DNA of 7,738 nucleotides from Thermococcus paralvinellae (GTDB lineage: Archaea; Methanobacteriota_B; Thermococci; Thermococcales; Thermococcaceae), in the NCBI GenBank assembly GCA_015662175.1, contig DQUR01000231.1, positions 1 through 7,738 on the forward strand, in the 5' to 3' direction. The notes below the pieces were generated by a model. That model had not been told where the DNA came from. It did not search any database and worked only from the letters and a program-made list of their open reading frames with translations. Numbering within the stretch: position 1 is the stretch's first letter; each line of letters opens with the position of its first letter. A program made the position numbers and the translations under genes. Shown here in pieces: positions 6,154 to 7,738 of the stretch.

Positions 6154-7464
6154 ATGTCAGCAAAGGATGATTTTGGAACGACCAAATATGTAATCTACGC
6201 TGAATTTGAGGCAAACGGTGTTGTTGAAAGGCCTGATGTTGTTGGTGCTATTTTTGGTCAAACTGAAGGATTACTTGGAGACGATTTGGATTTGAGAGAG
6301 CTTCAAAAGACTGGTAGAATTGGAAGAATAAAAGTTGAAGTTCACACAAAGGCTGGAAAGAGCTATGGGACAATTACAGTGCCTTCAAGCCTGGATAGAG
6401 TGGAGACAGCGATTTTAGCAGCTGCCCTGGAAACAATAGATAGGGTTGGGCCGTGTGAGGCAAGGGTTAGGGTTATCAAAATCGAGGACGTCAGGGCAAC
6501 GAAGAGGAAATACATCATTGAGAGGGCTAAGGAGATACTTGAGACACTCATGGAGGAGGAAATTCCGGAGAGCCAAGAACTCACTGAAGAGGTTAAAAAG
6601 GCAGTCAGGGCAAAGGAGCTCATTGAATATGGTCCTGAAAAATTACCTGCAGGCCCGCATGTGCCCTTTTCTGACTCAATCATCGTGGTTGAGGGAAGGG
6701 CTGACGTTTTAAACCTCCTCAAGCACGGAATAAAGAATGCCATTGCCGTTGAGGGAACTTCAGTCCCAGAGACCATCATCAGATTGAGCAAGGAAAGAAT
6801 TGTAACTGCTTTTACGGACGGGGACCGGGGTGGGGAACTTATCCTGAAAGAGCTGTTACAGGTTGCTGACGTTGACTATGTAGCGAGAGCGCCGGAAGGA
6901 AAGGAGGTCGAGGAACTTACAAAGAAGGAAATAATAAAGGCCTTAAGGAGCAAGGTTCCAGCGGAGCAGGTTATAAATGAGCTGTTCTACAAGGGTAAGG
7001 GCTTTTACGATTTAATCAGGGAAAAGGATAGAGAGAGGGAAAGGGAAAGAGTTGAGGAAGTAAAGAGAGAGGTATCAAAAGTTGAAAAATCGATGGTTGC
7101 TAAGGAAGAGTCAGGGGAAGTGAAAGTTGAGCCAAAGAAGGAAGAAAAGTACATAAAACCAATTCAGACACCAAAGTCAGCCGAGCTGGAGAGGTTTAAG
7201 GACTTTATTGAAAAAGTTAAAAATAACTCAACAGCAATCCTCTTGGATGAAGGTATGAATGTTATTGCAGAGATTCCTGTTAGAGAGTTGCTCAGCTCAC
7301 TAAATGACAGGGAGGGAATATACGCCGTAGTCTTTAACGGGATAATAACGCAGAGGTTGATTGATATTGTGAGTGAGAAGGGTGTTAAGTACCTTATCGG
7401 GGCAAGGAAGGCGAATGTGGTTAGAAGACCAGTTGAGCTGAAGATTCTCACGTTTGCTGAGTGA
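6154..7464 (+). CDS. dnaG: Archaeal DnaG-type Toprim protein (primase / exosome subunit)
   Basis: Archaeal DnaG is a core-associated subunit of the RNA exosome, where it binds Csl4 and favours A-rich RNA; primase activity has been reported for the Sulfolobus protein. This 436-aa protein has an N-terminal domain (about 1-165) with Gly-Gln-Thr-Glu-Gly-Leu-Leu-Gly, then a Toprim domain with Glu180 in Val-Val-Glu-Gly-Arg-Ala-Asp and Asp222/Asp224 in Thr-Asp-Gly-Asp-Arg-Gly-Gly. A highly charged, probably coiled-coil or disordered linker of Glu, Lys and Arg follows (about 290-335), then a conserved C-terminal domain (about 345-436). It has no bacterial zinc ribbon. ATG 6154 is preferred because GGTAGGTGGG (6141-6150) precedes it and the family starts here. 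An in-frame TTG at 6076 with its own GGAGG would add 26 mostly basic residues. A poly-T tract follows the stop. Confidence 0.93.
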   Translation: MSAKDDFGTTKYVIYAEFEANGVVERPDVVGAIFGQTEGLLGDDLDLRELQKTGRIGRIKVEVHTKAGKSYGTITVPSSLDRVETAILAAALETIDRVGPCEARVRVIKIEDVRATKRKYIIERAKEILETLMEEEIPESQELTEEVKKAVRAKELIEYGPEKLPAGPHVPFSDSIIVVEGRADVLNLLKHGIKNAIAVEGTSVPETIIRLSKERIVTAFTDGDRGGELILKELLQVADVDYVARAPEGKEVEELTKKEIIKALRSKVPAEQVINELFYKGKGFYDLIREKDRERERERVEEVKREVSKVEKSMVAKEESGEVKVEPKKEEKYIKPIQTPKSAELERFKDFIEKVKNNSTAILLDEGMNVIAEIPVRELLSSLNDREGIYAVVFNGIITQRLIDIVSEKGVKYLIGARKANVVRRPVELKILTFAE

Positions 7465-7476
7465 TTTTTCCTTTTT
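7465..7476 (+). terminator. Poly-T terminator after dnaG
   Basis: TTTTTCCTTTTT starts at the base after the dnaG stop codon. It separates dnaG from the minus-strand sRNA that points towards it. Confidence 0.65.
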
Positions 7477-7483
7477 AGTTAGA

Positions 7484-7544
7484 CACCTCAGCTAACCCTC
7501 TTCTCCTCATCGCTCAGAGTGGCTAACGCTCATCATTGGCTAAG
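7484..7544 (-). ncRNA. C/D box guide sRNA on the minus strand
   Basis: Read on the minus strand, the parts are box C ATGATGA (7536-7530), a 12-base guide GCGTTAGCCACT (7529-7518), box D' CTGA (7517-7514), a three-base spacer, box C' ATGAGGA (7510-7504, one mismatch to RUGAUGA), a 12-base guide GAAGAGGGTTAG (7503-7492), and box D CTGA (7491-7488). This C-12-D'-3-C'-12-D layout is the standard archaeal 2'-O-methylation guide bound by L7Ae, Nop5 and fibrillarin. By the N+5 rule the D' guide would methylate the fifth base (G) of AGTGGCTAACGC and the D guide the fifth base (C) of CTAACCCTCTTC. The ends are approximate: the 5' end is set from the TATA spacing, and no poly-T follows the 3' end. I could not confirm rRNA or tRNA targets. 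Confidence 0.85.
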
Positions 7545-7553
7545 AGTTTTTAA
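7545..7553 (+). promoter_or_regulatory. TATA element of the plus-strand sRNA
   Basis: AGTTTTTAA has its centre about 25 bases before position 7575, just upstream of the plus-strand box C at 7580. It is the left arm of a perfect nine-base inverted repeat with 7566-7574. Confidence 0.6.
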
Positions 7554-7565
7554 AGATAAAAGGGA

Positions 7566-7574
7566 TTAAAAACT
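7566..7574 (-). promoter_or_regulatory. TATA element of the minus-strand sRNA
   Basis: On the minus strand this reads AGTTTTTAA, identical to the opposite promoter. Its centre is about 25 bases before position 7544, a few bases upstream of the minus-strand box C (7536). Each sRNA promoter therefore lies on the far side of the other promoter's TATA element, towards the other gene. Confidence 0.6.
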
Positions 7575-7575
7575 T

Positions 7576-7633
7576 TGGGATGATGTGCGTTTACCGGTCT
7601 GAGTGGTGATGATATCGGCACTGTCTGACCTAC
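7576..7633 (+). ncRNA. C/D box guide sRNA on the plus strand
   Basis: The parts are box C ATGATGT (7580-7586, last base off consensus), a 12-base guide GCGTTTACCGGT (7587-7598), box D' CTGA (7599-7602), the three-base spacer GTG, box C' GTGATGA (7606-7612, perfect), a 12-base guide TATCGGCACTGT (7613-7624), and box D CTGA (7625-7628). The spacing is exactly that of archaeal C/D methylation guides. By the N+5 rule the D' guide would methylate the fifth base (G) of ACCGGTAAACGC and the D guide the fifth base (T/U) of ACAGTGCCGATA. I could not confirm the targets. The 3' end runs over the stop codon of the convergent thymidylate kinase gene, and a six-T run follows at 7636-7641. Confidence 0.88.
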
Positions 7634-7738
7634 CCTTTTTTGCCCAAGATTTCATGCTCCACCAGGGCAACTATGTCGTTGTGGATATCTTCAATAGGGG
7701 CAAGGGCATTTACAATTTTCATTTCCGGGAACATCTCA
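7630..7738 (-). CDS. tmk: Probable thymidylate kinase, C-terminal 35 residues only
   Basis: The frame enters from the right edge and ends at a TAG (complement of 7630-7632). The tail resembles the end of archaeal dTMP kinases. A short strand Met-Lys-Ile-Val-Asn-Ala leads into the helix [13 protein letters not shown], the pattern of their final helix (Ser/Pro-Ile-Glu-x-Ile/Val-x-x-x-Ile), and a basic end Gly-Lys-Lys-Gly. The enzyme phosphorylates dTMP to dTDP. The P-loop and LID lie outside the window, so the family call rests on this tail alone. Another P-loop nucleotide kinase with a similar last helix remains possible. The stop codon lies against box D of the plus-strand sRNA. Confidence 0.6.
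   Translation of the reverse strand, partial: EMFPEMKIVNALAPIEDIHNDIVALVEHEILGKKG
7636..7641 (+). terminator. Six-T run, likely terminator of the plus-strand sRNA
   Basis: TTTTTT begins eight bases after box D of the plus-strand sRNA. On the other strand the same bases are the two AAA lysine codons near the end of the thymidylate kinase frame, so the terminator would be embedded in coding sequence. Confidence 0.45.

Noticed and set aside
6745..6780. A TGATGATG followed by CTGA on the minus strand within dnaG
   Set aside because: The spacing is nine bases instead of about twelve, no C' and D boxes follow, and the bases are explained as DnaG coding sequence.
1..7738. CRISPR arrays, insertion sequences, tRNA or rRNA genes, prophage or defence genes
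   Set aside because: I saw no spaced direct repeats, terminal inverted repeats with a transposase, cloverleaf sequences or defence-type proteins in the window.

Overview
The window looks like chromosomal DNA from a hyperthermophilic archaeon of the order Thermococcales, most likely a Thermococcus with moderate GC. The signs are an archaeal DnaG, an ADP-forming acyl-CoA synthetase, ribosome binding sites of the GGTGAT/GGAGGTGA type, TATA-box promoters, poly-T terminators and archaeal C/D box guide RNAs. The genus is an inference from protein style; no rRNA gene is present to confirm it.

Left part (1-3188). A probable divergent gene is clipped at the left edge. To the right come a small uncharacterised protein whose N-terminal half resembles a Cdc48-type N-domain subdomain, an overlapping endonuclease III (nth), an MgtE/SLC41-type divalent cation transporter without regulatory domains, and a sugar phosphate isomerase/epimerase-like TIM-barrel gene broken by four frameshifts. 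All four shifts go the same way: removing four single bases restores an uninterrupted 251-codon frame.

Middle (3189-5676). After a 170-base promoter region come adjacent genes for the alpha and beta subunits of an NDP-forming acetyl/acyl-CoA synthetase. This enzyme turns acyl-CoA into acid plus ATP in sugar, peptide and amino acid fermentation. A poly-T terminator follows, then a short spacer with a hairpin-like inverted repeat just upstream of the next promoter.

Right part (5677-7738). A stand-alone Toprim protein (UPF0292 type) precedes dnaG, the archaeal DnaG-type protein known from the RNA exosome and from primase assays. The spacer between them can form two mutually exclusive small hairpins over a good Shine-Dalgarno sequence. 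The most striking structure is the 165-base gap between dnaG and the convergent 3' end of a probable thymidylate kinase gene. It holds two C/D box sRNAs on opposite strands. Each has exact C-12-D'-3-C'-12-D spacing, and they are driven from a shared 33-base region in which two identical TATA elements form a perfect inverted repeat. The plus-strand sRNA ends on the tmk stop codon, and its likely poly-T terminator lies inside tmk codons.
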